From Macrothele yani (taxonomy: Eukaryota > Arthropoda > Arachnida > Araneae > Macrothelidae), in assembly GCA_039090855.1 (NCBI GenBank), contig CM077024.1, positions 61,465,594-61,529,593 on the forward strand: 64,000 nucleotides of DNA, written 5' to 3'. Below the pieces are notes generated by a model that searched no databases, was not told the DNA's origin, and saw nothing but the letters and a program-made list of their open reading frames with translations. This document shows, one piece after another, positions 10,733-21,287 of this stretch. Both the position numbers and the translations under genes were made by a program. Position 1 is the stretch's first letter. Every line of letters starts with the position of its first letter.

Positions 10733-11165
10733 TATATTATGTTGCCCCCGTTCAAGTTAATTACAGCCCATGGTGGTGCATAAAATATGGGAACTACTAT
10801 ATACAATTCTATTTTTATGTTCAACAAGTATACTACATACATACAATGCTCCTTCACTGCCATCCACCAAACATTCCGAGTTCCGTTGTAAGAATTGTAT
10901 GCGCCTAGTAGTAATCCAACGAGAATTTGTTTTTAGGCCTATCACTTCCAGTCTTGTGTCGAGGTCAGTTGTAACTTGTAAGCACTGTGAAGCAAAGTTC
11001 CTTACTATGAATTGTTGTTTCCTTCTGTTGTAACAAATTTAATTCTTGAAGATTAGGACCTGTATCATTAAGTCAGCAGCGGTACCAGTTTATAATTTCG
11101 ATTCCGTGCGGACGTGGGGTTAAAGTTGTCAACTGATCCAACACAAGTATCCTTGAAGCGATATA

Positions 11166-12385
11166 CACTGAAGAGCAATTGAATTAGAAACAGCTGGCGT
11201 TATGCAAATGTGACGCTGTGGGCTGCCCTGTAAACGGAAACGACATGACGTATGCAGCGATCAGACAATATAAGGAGTGATGCTACGGGAATCAGTAAGA
11301 TTAGGACGCAGTATGGGTAAGACAGAGGATCTAAGCGCATTTGATCGTGGGCAAATTGTCGGGGCCCGACGAATGGGTCACTCCATGTCGGAAGTCATGC
11401 AGGCACTGGGATTTTCACGAGCCGCTGTGTCACGGCTGCACCGTGAGTATATCGAATCCGGTAAAACCATCCCTTCAAGGGCCAACTGTCGTGGACAACA
11501 GCGTGTGGATGAGCGGGGTCATCGTCTGCTAGCTCGAATTGTAACAGCGGATAGACGGGCCACAGTGCAAGAAATCACTCAGCAATTTAACCCTGGTGCA
11601 CAAAAATGTGTAAACAGCCTCACCATCCAGAACCATCTCCTTGCTATGGGGTACAGAAGCCATCGTCCCACGAAGGTACCGCTGCTGACCGCATATCACA
11701 GGGTGCAAAGATTAACATGGGAGTGGGAACATCGCCACTGAACCCTAGACATGTGGGAAAATGTTGCCTGGACTGACGAGTCGAGATTCACGTTGGTACA
11801 TGCGGATGCAGGAAACGAGTACGGCGCAAACCACATGAAGTGATGGATCCTTCTTGCCAGCAGGGTACTCTCAAGCTGGTGGGGGTGGCATTCTCGTCTG
11901 GGGACTGTTTACGTTAACTAAAATGGGACCCCTGGTACGTGTGACATCGTCCCACACAGGTCAAAGTTACCGGGATATCCTGGACGACCATTTGTTTCCG
12001 TTTGTGCGTCTTCAGAATCCCACTGGGGACCTCATCCTGCAATGCACCGACAATGCACCGTACCATCGCTCCAGAACTGTATCCGAATGGTTGGATGAAC
12101 ACTCCACCGACTTGACTTCGCTTCCTTGGCCAGCTAGGCCACCTGACCTCAATCCCATCCAGCGCATCTGGGATGCCATCGAGAGAGATGTTCGAGGCTC
12201 TGACCTCCTCCATCAAATCTTCGTCAACTGTGGGAGCTTGTTTAGGGGTCGTGGATCCGTATGGCTTCCCAACGCTTCCGGTGTTTTGTCGAGTCCATGC
12301 CGAGACGAATCGCCGCCGTCATCAGGGCGAAAGGTGGTGCTACACGTTACTAGACAGGTGTCTCTAATTCAATTCCTCTTCAGTG
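11166..12385 (+). mobile_element. Complete Tc1-like element inserted in the satellite
   Basis: TIRs: left CACTGAAGAGCAATTGAATT, right the near-complement …AATTCCTCTTCAGTG. TA is duplicated at 11164-11165 and 12386-12387. Length 1220 bp. The flanking satellite sequence continues across the insertion. Confidence 0.92.
11313..12353 (+). pseudogene. Tc1-like transposase with compensating frameshifts
   Basis: Start MGKTEDLSAFDRG. The HTH region (RRMGHSMSEVMQALGFSRAAVSR) and GYRSHRPTKVPLLTA linker are clear, and a TGA at 11739-11741 replaces a Trp. The first Asp motif is AWTDESRFTL. A frameshift near 11815 moves the coding sequence to another frame (AGGGGILVWG, then CTDNAPYHRS with the second Asp). 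A second shift near 12200 returns it to the original frame for FVESMPRRIAAVIRAKGG and the terminal stop at 12353. The third motif reads PPDLNPIQRIWD, so the catalytic Glu is Gln. Inactive. Confidence 0.87.
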
Positions 12386-12782
12386 TATAGACTGAACGAC
12401 AAAATATAATACTCAAGTTGATTATAAAGTCTCAATGTACACCATATGCATCCACCACACGCTGCTATCCATTAAATCCCCATATCTCGTAATGTATGTG
12501 GTCTAGCAGTAATCCAATGTAAGTTCGTTTATAGGCCTATCACTTCCAGTCTTGTGTCAAAGCAAACTGTAACCTGTAGGGCACTGTGGTGTAAAGTTCC
12601 TTACTATGAGTTGTTATGGCCTTCTATTGTAACAAATGTTGTTGAGGGCCAGAACTTGTGTCATTAAATCAGCAGCAGTGCTAGTTTACAAACTCAGTTA
12701 AGGAGGAGGGGGTTGAAGTCGTCAATTGACAAAACACAAGTGTCCTTGATGCGAAATATCAACTGAACAAGAACACATGATA

Positions 12783-13995
12783 TTAGGTGTGCAACTTCTT
12801 TCTCGGCCCCTAACCGCAAGCGATCATAAAACATCGGCAAAGGCAAATGGCTGTGTGCGATAATGGCTGATTACAGCGCCATCCAACAGCTTTCCAAGCA
12901 AATGTAACCGCTCACAGCTGTAGTGACAGAAATGACGAAAGTTGACATTGAAAGCAATGTCGTTCGAGAAGCAACAAAAAAAGTGCCGCGGAAGCCCAGC
13001 AAATAATATGTGCTACTTTGGGTGAGGCTGTTGTGTCCTACAATACGTGCAAGAAGTGGTTGCAGCGGTTTAAGCAGGGAAATTTCGATCTCCGTGATGC
13101 AGAACGTCCGGTACAGCCACAGAAAGTTGACGATGAGAAACTCGTACATCTGTTGGACGCGGATCCCTGTCGCACACAGTCAGAGCCCTTGCAAAGCGCC
13201 TGCACAAGCTTGGACGGATTCACAAGGAGGACCTTTGGGTGCCCCACCAACTCACAGCTGCGAACAAGTCTAGGCGCTACGATGTTGTTGTGTCCTTGCT
13301 CTCCAGATTCAAAAAGAAGGATTTCTTCCACAAAATTTTGACCTGTAAAAATAAGTGGATCCTCTACAATAATCCTAAGCGGCGCAAATCGTGGGTTTAT
13401 CCAGGTCAGCCTACCACCAGTACCGCCAAACCGAATATCCATGCCAGGAAGTTGTTGCTGTGCATATGGTGGGATCAGCTTGGTGTCGTACACTATGAGT
13501 TGCTCAAACCTGGTGAAACGGTCAATGCTGAGCGTTATTGTCAGCAACTCATTCGTGTGAGTGACGCACTAGAGGCGAAAAGGCCATACATTGGAAAGGG
13601 CATATGGTCGGTCGTGTTGCTTCAGGATAGCGCGCATCCTCACACCGCGAAAACGACTGTAAACACGATCACCGACCTGGGATGGGAGATTTTCTCCAAC
13701 ACGGTGTATTCTCCAGTCTTCGCCTCGTCCGATTATTGCCTCTTTCGCTCCCTGCAACATCACCTTAGTGATACGCAATTCACTTCTGTCGAGGAGGTCC
13801 ACACAAGTATTGATGACTTTATCAACTCGAAACAGCCCACATTTTTCCGCAGTGGCATTCGCCAGCTCCCTGGTCGATGGCTCAAATGTATCCAATACGA
13901 CGGGGATTATTTCGCAGATTAGGTATGAATTCGATTTGCTATAATTTACTTTCAACGTGTCGTGCATGTGGCCGAGAATTAAGTTGCACACCTAA
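12783..13995 (+). mobile_element. Complete mariner element inserted in the satellite
   Basis: TIRs of about 16 bp or more: TTAGGTGTGCAACTT at the left and AAGTTGCACACCTAA at the right, flanked by TA at 12781-12782 and 13996-13997. Length 1213 bp, typical of mariner. It sits in the second satellite unit, just as the Tc1 sits in the first. Confidence 0.93.
12932..13922 (+). pseudogene. Mariner transposase, DD34D type, broken
   Basis: N-terminal HTH portion (YNTCKKWLQRFKQGNFDLRD) is followed by a frameshift near 13190. The rest reads to the natural stop at 13920-13922. The first catalytic motif (expected as an Asp-Glu-Lys-Trp block) reads TCKNKWILYNN, so the Asp is lost. The second motif is LLQDSAHPHTA. 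The third Asp is in VFASSDYCLF, with 34 residues between the second and third Asp as in mariner. WVYPGQPTTSTAKPN and WWDQLGVVHYELLKPGETV are typical of the family. Frameshifts near 13000 and 13190 plus the missing Asp make it inactive. Confidence 0.9.
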
Positions 13996-15030
13996 TACAA
14001 AGGTTAAATAAAGTTTCTGTGTACACTATATACATCCACCATGAGCTGCCATCCACCATATGTCCATATCTCATGGTGTATTCCCACGTCCCCACTGAAC
14101 CAAAATTATAAACTGGTACCGCTGCTGACTTAATGATACAGCTCATAATCCTGAAGAATGAAATTTGTTACAACAAAAGGAAACAACAATTCATAGTAAG
14201 GAACTTTGCTTCACAGTGCTTACAAGTTACAACTGACCTCGACACAAGACTGGAAGTGATAGGCCTAAAAACAAATTTTTGTTGGGTTACTACTAGGCGC
14301 ACGCAGTTCTTACAACGGAACTCGAGGTGTTTGGTAGATGGCAGTGAAAAAGCATTGTATGTAAGTAGTATATTTGTTAAACATTAAAAATGGAATTGTA
14401 TATAGTAGTTCCCATATTTTATGCATCACCATGGGCTGTAATTAACTTAAACGTGAGCAACAGAATATAGAAAGGTGATATACATCTTTAAGAGTATTCA
14501 TTTAACCACGTAATTGTAGTGTTCCTTACTTCTCGATGCACATAATGTATATATTGATGCGAAAATTGGGTCTAAATTAATTACTATTAAAAAGGGGGAC
14601 GGACTTTATAGGCGTGGTTAAATTATGTTGATAATTAAATTAAATATTTGACCTATCGCAAATTAAATTGGAAAATTAACTTATTTTAATTGGGGTAGTC
14701 GTCTAATTCTCTTTTTCTGGGAGGGCACAAAGGAATTAAGGATATCGCTTCTGGGGGTCCGCTTAGCAACAAAGAGACCACCCAGTCGGCAACAAAGAGG
14801 CACACAGACTCTCATAAGTACGGTTTCAAGTGTGCCTTTAGTGCCACAAATCTGTAAGGAACGCTAAAAATTACGATTATGAGGAGCGAGGGTCAGACAG
14901 CACCATTCTTGCGGGAGCGACGGCGCTCCGTGCGAAAGGCATGAGAGAAATCTCAAGTTTCGACTGAATAGAAGCAGATGCAGTCACGTGACGGAGGATA
15001 GCCAAAAAGTGGCCGAAAAAGAGACAGGCA

Positions 15031-15182
15031 GTTATCTCGGTACGCTGCGGTAAGACAGACTGAGAGAAACTCGCAAGGAGTTAGCTCGGTAGGCTGCCGA
15101 AGACAGACGGAGAAACTCGAAAGGAATTGTCTCGGGACGCTGTCGTACGTCGGACCGAGAAATTGCTACGAGGAGAACGACG
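15031..15182. repeat. Three tandem ~48-bp repeats
   Basis: Units share the core CTCGG(T/G)A(C/G)GCTG, then AGACAGAC, then GAGAAACTCG(C/A)AAGGA. The third unit is more diverged. Confidence 0.75.
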
Positions 15183-15540
15183 CTCTGCGGCTCTACGCAG
15201 CGGTCAGCCGTAGTGGGCCTACTATGAGCGAAACCTGACGTCCGACGCTTACCTAAGATTACCAAGGTACTTTTAGCGTAGCGGTAAATCGCCAAGAGTA
15301 CGAGGAAAGAAGAGAGCTTAAAAAAATAATTCGGCGGCCGGTTAAGAACCCCCAAAAATGCTAAATTGAGTAGGTCAACTAACAAGCATTAGTAAAACAT
15401 GACTATCAAACCAGCCTTCCTAAAACGCCGTCTCTATTCCAAGTGTGGAGGTCGCTGACCTTTCGACGTAAACATTGCTTCCTTGTTGTAGACGGACTTT
15501 CCTGGCGGAGTTCGAAAGAGATACCCCTGCCATTCTAGAG

Positions 15541-15766
15541 CCCCCCCCCCCGCCTGCTGGGCGAAGAGGAGTCAGCGCTGTGGGTGTGACTTTCACCCCC
15601 TACCAAGAGCGGTCGGGAAAAAACACGCAGAGGTTCTCTCTCGGCTGCATCGTCGAAAGAAAGAGTGTAAAAGCAAGAAATCAGGGAGGACCCTCTGTGA
15701 CACACAGGTGAAAAACCACCCTCCACTAATATTACAGAGGCGCGCGCGCGTGTGTGTGTGTGTGCT
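15541..15766. repeat. C11 homopolymer and (CG)n/(TG)n microsatellite
   Basis: A run of 11 C at 15541-15551 and an alternating purine-pyrimidine stretch at about 15739-15764, GCGCGCGCG passing into GTGTGTGTG. Both are prone to length error in assembly. Confidence 0.9.
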
Positions 15767-16200
15767 ACTGAAAGAGTGTTCTAAATACCCCGGCTGATAA
15801 AACCAGCAGTCAACAATACGTGAGTACTTTTTTTGTCTATTGTTATCCTGTCACTGAGAGGAGTAACTGAGAACTTTAACTAATACCAGACTCTAAATTA
15901 GAACTTTTATACGCCCTTTTGAGGCAGAAATCTGATCTCGGAATCCAGAGGAAGATGAGTTTTGCTCCGAATAGGGAGTATAACATGTGTTTGTATCACC
16001 GTGGGCAATGCCCCACAATAGAGTTTCTTCCTACGAATAAAGAAGTTTAATTGTTAATCTTACTCTATTCATTCTATAGGCTATGGTGTTGTAGATAATT
16101 CCTTGTATTAAATCCCTGTGTTTCAGCGAGCATCACGTTCTCGCCCATTTATACCAGCTCCCGAACTACAAGAACCTACAAGTCTCGTTCTTATCCATTG

Positions 16201-16689
16201 GTGACGAGTGGTAATAAATCATACCGCTCGGCAAGTTCGTATCAATACCATTGCTATATTCGGTCAGACTAAAACAATGTGGGTGCTGCATGACTGCGTT
16301 TTTATACGAAATTACATTTGTAAGCGTCGTCCTAATTGCTCTTCTGCGAAATACGGTCACAAAGACCATTCGTAATAAATTTAAAGTAGCTTAAATAACT
16401 AATTTTGTAGCTACAAAATTTAATCTACCTATTCAATTAGTTATCATTATTTAATAGTTGTAATATTTTTTTAAATGATTGGGTTTTTTTAAAACGAAAC
16501 TATCCCTACCAACTGCTTGATTACACTCTAAAGATTAAATCCGAACAATCAACGTTTCAGAGAAATTGCGGAATAGAAAATTTCCAACAGTTTTTACTAA
16601 AGTATTTGAAGTGAAGAATCAACTACAAGTCCTGTTATATAATCATATCCAGAAAGCACCAATTGATACACGTATTTTAGCAAAATACA
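16201..16689. other. Non-coding AT-rich, with a 20-bp perfect palindrome
   Basis: No gene seen. 16401-16420 is a perfect palindrome (AATTTTGTAG followed by its complement) embedded in AT-rich sequence. Confidence 0.6.
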
Positions 16690-16960
16690 AACTTTTGGAT
16701 AAACTAATTCTTCGTTGAAATGAACCTTTCGATGAAACAAACTTTCACCTTTCATAGAGCAGCCGCTGTATGAAAGGTGCCGTCCTGTTACATGACCTGC
16801 CATTGAAATAAAGATTTCGATAAAATCATCTTCCGGTAAAATAAATTTTCGGCGAACTAACCTTTGATAAAGTGATCATTTCAATAAATCAAACTTTATG
16901 TGAAGTAGTATTCTCTGCTGAGTGATTTTGAGTGAAGTAAACCTTCGGCAAAAATGATTT
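16690..16960. repeat. Second tract of the degenerate 15-nt repeat
   Basis: Units such as CTTTCGATGAAACAA, GATTTCGATAAAATC, ATCTTCCGGTAAAAT and AAATTTTCGGCGAAC follow each other in 15-nt register. The tract is older and more diverged than the one at 8335-8765, and shares the TTC-n-n-(T/C)-G-A/TAAA skeleton. Confidence 0.7.
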
Positions 16961-17085
16961 TCTAGCAAATCAGCAACACCCTGAGATTTCAGTTATGCAA
17001 CCACAATGTAAATATTATGTCTAAGTTTAATCAGATATTTTGAAAAGCACACGTGATTATAGTATTATGTCCAAGCGTCCATGTA

Positions 17086-17197
17086 TGGACTGTGCACCAA
17101 TTACTGTAGTCTGCACCAATCACTGTAATCAATGCAGCAATTCCTGTAGTCTACGCACCAATTACTGCAGTCTATGCACCAATTACATTAGTCCAAC
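17086..17197. repeat. Short tandem repeat, ~20-24 bp units
   Basis: About five imperfect copies of GCACCAATTACTGTAGTCT. The ORF across it is a by-product of the repeat. Confidence 0.85.
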
Positions 17198-18965
17198 AGA
17201 AAAGAATCTTTTCCGTTACGAAGCTTGTTCTGTGTTAATGAAGATCCAAACTGGTTTTTTGTCCGATGCGTAATCTTGACGTTACGTGAAGTAAAGACAA
17301 ACGCTTTTGAATTCAAAGAATATTTTATTTCGTATCATTGCTTCTAAAAATACAACTAAAAATGTATTGTCTCATTCAGTACCTTTCACCCTGAAGACCA
17401 TTTTGGGTATACTTTCTTCTTTAAATAAGGTACAATTTTATCTCTAGGGGCGTAAAAATATGTTGAAACCCCTTTTAGACGTTTTTCAAGGAACCAAATA
17501 AAATTAACGTATAATTGAAAAAACACAAGTAATGGATCATGTATCCAGCCCCAGATGGCAGTACATTATTCTCTTAAAACGTATAGTGCGCCGTTGATAT
17601 TATTGTACATCAGTGCACACGTGGCTGCGGCCTTAATGCGGCCTGCCAACCTTAACATTTTGGAAGGCCGCATTAAGTTGGCTGTAATATAGCAAGGTCG
17701 CATTCAAGAAATTTTAATTTGATAACCTTCGAAATAAGTAATATTTTGTAAAAATCTTACTGTATACTAACTAACTTCAAAATATGAAAAACATTACTAG
17801 TTCTAAAGTTAACTAATCTTTTAATGACTTTGTTGCGACTGGTTTTTGTTGGAAAGCATTGAATATTTGGTTGCAGTCTGAAAGTCCGCAGTTTTAGCTG
17901 ACTTTCTAGATGGGTATCCGTCATTTGTGACCTTAAGGGCGTCTTGATTTGGGTTTGATAGGAAAATGTTGATTCGCAGCCATAAGTGCTTGAAAACCAT
18001 GAAAGCATTTTTCGTGCATGTTGGCAAAGGTATGGGTATTCTATTGCATTTTTCCATACTGCAATGGATCTTTCTTAGCGTCAAATAAGGACTTTAAAAT
18101 GCCATCTTCTCAGAGTTCAATCAATTCCATCTGTAGTTCTTTAGGAGCCATAAAACGAAATCATGAGCGTATCTAGTGTCAAAACAGCCCTTATGACTTA
18201 CTAATGTTTTAATTGTGGCCTTCAGTTGGGGAGCATCATTTCATTAAATCTTATTTTACTCTTTGGTATTATAAACAATTTAATAAAATCATTCAATGCC
18301 TTGAAAATGATATGCTTTACAACATACCAGAAATCATTACTAAAGTTATTATTCAAGTTATGAGGGTAATGGCTGTAGAACACATCTCACTCCTATGACC
18401 TGACCTTTGACCCATTTCGATGATATTCAACAGAACTTGTAAAGTATACTTCCGGATCAACATGATAAAGTTTTGTTTCAATCAAAGGATTTTTACGTAA
18501 GTTATAACGCATAAGGTTGATGGAATGGATCTGTCTCCTATGTCCTGACCTTTGACCCCACTTCACCCATTTTCAATAAGGTTCGTCCCCAGGTGGTCCC
18601 CTACCACATACCAAAATTTCATCGAAATCGAACTATTTTTACGCGAGTTATCGCGCGGACGGACAGACGGACAAAGCTGAAGCATAATACGCGTTTTCAA
18701 CCTACGGTTGGAAAGCGTAAATAAGGGCATTTTAAGATTAAAATAAAAATAATAAAAGACGAACAAAAACATTTTAATAAAAATAAAAGGATTTGTTTTC
18801 CAAAATTTGGATTCCTCAAAAGGCCGCACTTAATGCCCTAGAAGGTCGCAAGTTACCCGCCCCTGCACTACTGTCTAAAACTTAAAGATGCGCGAGGTTT
18901 TGACCTGTAGCGTCACACAGCAGCGGCCTGGATATATGAAATTCAAACCATAGGAGCTCTGTTAC
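17198..18965. other. Unclassified repeat-like region
   Basis: No coding frame. Near 17620-17700 and 18820-18870 are related GC-rich phrases (AAGGCCGCATTAAG and AAAAGGCCGCACTTAATGCC), possibly the ends of a non-autonomous element of about 1.2 kb. Within it lies the two-unit ~145-bp repeat listed separately, followed by CATCGAAATCG…GCGCGGACGGACAGACGGAC. I associate that phrase with 3' regions of dispersed repeats in invertebrates but cannot classify it. Confidence 0.4.
18385..18665. repeat. Two ~145-bp tandem units, each with TGACCTTTGACCC
   Basis: The phrase CTCCTATG(A/T)CCTGACCTTTGACCC occurs at about 18390 and 18535. In each unit a TTTTTACG(T/C)(A/G)AGTTAT phrase follows downstream. The shared 13-mer (18401-18413 and 18546-18558) is a direct repeat of the AGGTCA half-site with 1-nt spacing on the minus strand. 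Confidence 0.75.
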
Positions 18966-20027
18966 TTACCGAAATGGTGACGGAAACAACACCAACACAG
19001 CTGCAGATACTAAAGAATATAGTGGAACTTTATTCAGCTTTGGCTCCATAGTACTAGGTGCCATGATACAGATGCATCCCTGCCAAAGACGGTATGAAGG
19101 GAAAAGGAGGTCTACAGTATAGGAGATATGTTCACCCCTAACGTCGATACATGATTTGCACATACTTCGCACTTGGTTGCTGATGAGTTCTTGCAGTAAC
19201 ATCGATCAATCTTCCGTCAGCGCCGTCTTCAGGTGTTGGACAGTTTCCGGTGTTTCTTGACGTTCGCAACGCTTCTCCCCAGAGCGTTCCACACGTGTTC
19301 TATGGACTTTAGGCTGAAGGAACGTTTTGGCCAGTCCATCCGCTGAATGTCTTCACTTTCCAACACCTAATCGGCAGTCACCGTAAAATGGGGAGTAACT
19401 TTATCGTCCATTAACATGAACTGTGGTCCAATGTCATCTCTTAACAGAAGAACATGGGGAAGGATTACCTCATTACAGTAGCGCACACCAATTACAGTTC
19501 CTCCTTTCAGTATCTGGATCTCCGTACGTCCATCTATCAGAATGCCTCTCCATACGTGAACACCGCGTCCGCGATATCTATCTCTTTCCTTGACTTTTTT
19601 GGGGCGATATCGAGTGCCTACCTGACGATAGATTTGTTTGGCTGACCTCCAGAATCGCTAGAGGGACTAAACCTACTCGCATCACTAAGAGTGCCGTCCT
19701 ACTGTTCTGCTGTCTAGTCCTTACGTTTCCTTGACCACTGCAAACGGTGTCTCCCGTGAGCTTTTTTAATGGAGCGCAGCGTACTAGTCGTCGGGCACAC
19801 AGTTTACCTTTGTGAAGCCGCTTGGTCACTGTAAACCGCAATATTCTGCACCCTGTGCTCATGTTCAGTTGTTTTGCTAGGTTACTTGCTGTTTGGTGTC
19901 GATCCCTCTTGGCCTGTAGCACCAAATAGCTGTCCTCACTGGGGGTGGTTCTTGGCGCACGACAACCACCGGATTTTCGCACAGCTGTACCTGTTATCCC
20001 ATAGAATCGTACGCACTCTATACAATT
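18966..20027 (-). pseudogene. Tc1-like transposase, C-terminal and middle part, split by the gypsy array
   Basis: Minus-strand coding remnants: SGGCRAPRTTPSEDSYLVL (HTH linker), ASNLAKQLNMSTG, VTKRLHKGKLCARR. After several frameshifts and stops come the C-terminal TVQHLKTALTED block and the residues up to 18966. Upstream it runs straight into the LTR at 20028. The missing N-terminus lies 14 kb away at 34059-34171. Catalytic motifs are too decayed to read with confidence. The AATT duplicated at 20024-20027 and 34059-34062 shows that the element was continuous before insertion. Confidence 0.8.
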
Positions 20028-20719
20028 TATAATGAACAAAATTCTCCGCCTGGACGTGTAGTGCAGGAAAGCTTACGTTAAGTAACGTTAGAGTTATTGA
20101 AAGGTTACTTGACGTAGCTAAAGTGTGCTTAATCTTCAAAGTGCTAGATTTTGTTTAGGTAAGACACTCACGTGCAATAAATTCCAAGAATATGGAATTA
20201 TTTTTACTCAACGTTCCTCATTATCTTGAATATCAGTAATATAACTTCGGTTTTAATACATTAGTACCTTGAAGGCTCCTTATTAGAGCGGTAAACACAA
20301 TATCCCCTGAACTTAACGTAAACATTCAATGAAATAGACTTAACTGCCAGACAGAGGTCTGACAATAACATGAACTAAGAAAACGTACTCACTTTTAACC
20401 TTCTATTGGGGAGCTCCTGGTATTACTCAAATACACACTCCAAAATAACACAACTACTGATAGACCGAACTTTCGTACTATCGTAGAATCGCATAACAAT
20501 AATTAGGAAGAACCTATCACATATAAAACGAAGCTCCTTGGTGTACTTGAGCACGCCTATATATACTGCATACCACCACGTCATGACTTACATTCGTTGC
20601 CACATATAATTCAGCGGGAGAAATAACATCTCGTTAAGTGAGAAGATAATTTGCATAGGAAAATAAAATAACAAGAGATAGTAAAATAAAAAAGAAACTG
20701 AATCTAGAGTATACGTTAC
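20028..20719 (-). repeat. LTR 1 (3' LTR of copy A)
   Basis: 692 bp, bounded by AATT target duplication on the left and the polypurine tract on the right. A TATA-like TATATATA at 20558-20565 lies in the promoter position on the minus strand. It differs from LTRs 2 and 3 at scattered sites, for example GAACAAAA versus GAATAAAA near its left end. Confidence 0.95.
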
Positions 20720-20732
20720 TTTATCTCCCCCC
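20720..20732 (-). other. Polypurine tract, copy A
   Basis: On the minus strand GGGGGGAGATAAA directly precedes the 3' LTR and is the expected primer site for plus-strand DNA synthesis. Copy B has one G fewer (27391-27402). Confidence 0.8.
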
Positions 20733-21287
20733 TTATATTTTTTTTTTGAAAAACCTATCAAATTTTGAGTGTAGTCTTACATTTCGCTGACTGACGTTTA
20801 TCGTCCTACTTTTTTTTGTGGCAGCAGTATTTACAACTTCAAGTTTGGCATAACAAATTCAGTAAACCTGTGTCCGCAGCTATTGTCGTCTGTGAAGCAG
20901 GAAACACTTTTTATACCCGTACAGAACAAACCTGCATCGGCATACCTTATTTTTATTCTGCCTAGCAGGAATCACTTTTTTGATTTCATTTTACTTCCTC
21001 ATATTTTCAACTCTATATATATTTATCGTTGATTACAAACAAACTGTATCAGCAGCGAAGATTGCCTGTAGCTGCCTAACAGTAACAATTTTCACTATTT
21101 TACCCCTAACACACATATATATAAAAAAAAAATTCGGATTAGTAGATGGACATAGAATATATATATAAAAAAACTACATATATACACAAAAAGAATGCGT
21201 AGGCCCACACGAAAAAAAAAATTATGTCACGCCAACTGGTCGTGCAGGAAAAACAAGATAATGAGAAAATAACCTGTCCACGAGAAC
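20733..21287 (-). other. Gypsy copy A 3' non-coding region
   Basis: Between the end of pol and the polypurine tract there are about 560 bp rich in A and T homopolymers. I see no env-like or other coding frame. Copy B has the same stretch at 27403-27954, differing mainly in homopolymer lengths. Confidence 0.75.

Larger units (their letters stand above)
10755..14455. repeat. Satellite-like ~370-bp repeat array with nested transposons and an inverted unit
   Basis: Unit 1 (10755-11165 plus 12386-12436) and unit 2 (12437-12782 plus 13996-14020) are diverged direct copies. Landmarks such as GGCCTATCACTTCCAG occur at 10936 and 12534. After removing the inserted Tc1 and mariner the spacing is about 370-376 bp. 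A third unit starts at 14021 but breaks near 14084. From there to 14450 the sequence is the reverse complement of 10756-11118, at roughly 93% identity by eye. The period and inversion are read directly from the sequence; whether this is a true satellite or a long-TIR element is inference. Confidence 0.85.
14456..16200. other. GC-richer island of unknown nature, possibly a transcribed or LTR-like unit
   Basis: No convincing ORF. Between about 14880 and 15780 the base composition is visibly richer in G and C than the flanks. The stretch holds three ~48-bp tandem repeats, an 11-C run, a CG/GT microsatellite, a splice-donor-like CGTGAGT at 15819, an acceptor-like TGTGTTTCAG ending at 16126, and AATAAA at 16036. 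It could be a non-coding transcript, the leader or LTR of an unrecognised retroelement, or chance. I cannot name it. Confidence 0.35.

Noticed and set aside
20733..21287. env-like third ORF in the gypsy elements
   Set aside because: No frame of useful length, signal peptide or membrane segment between pol and the 3' LTR.
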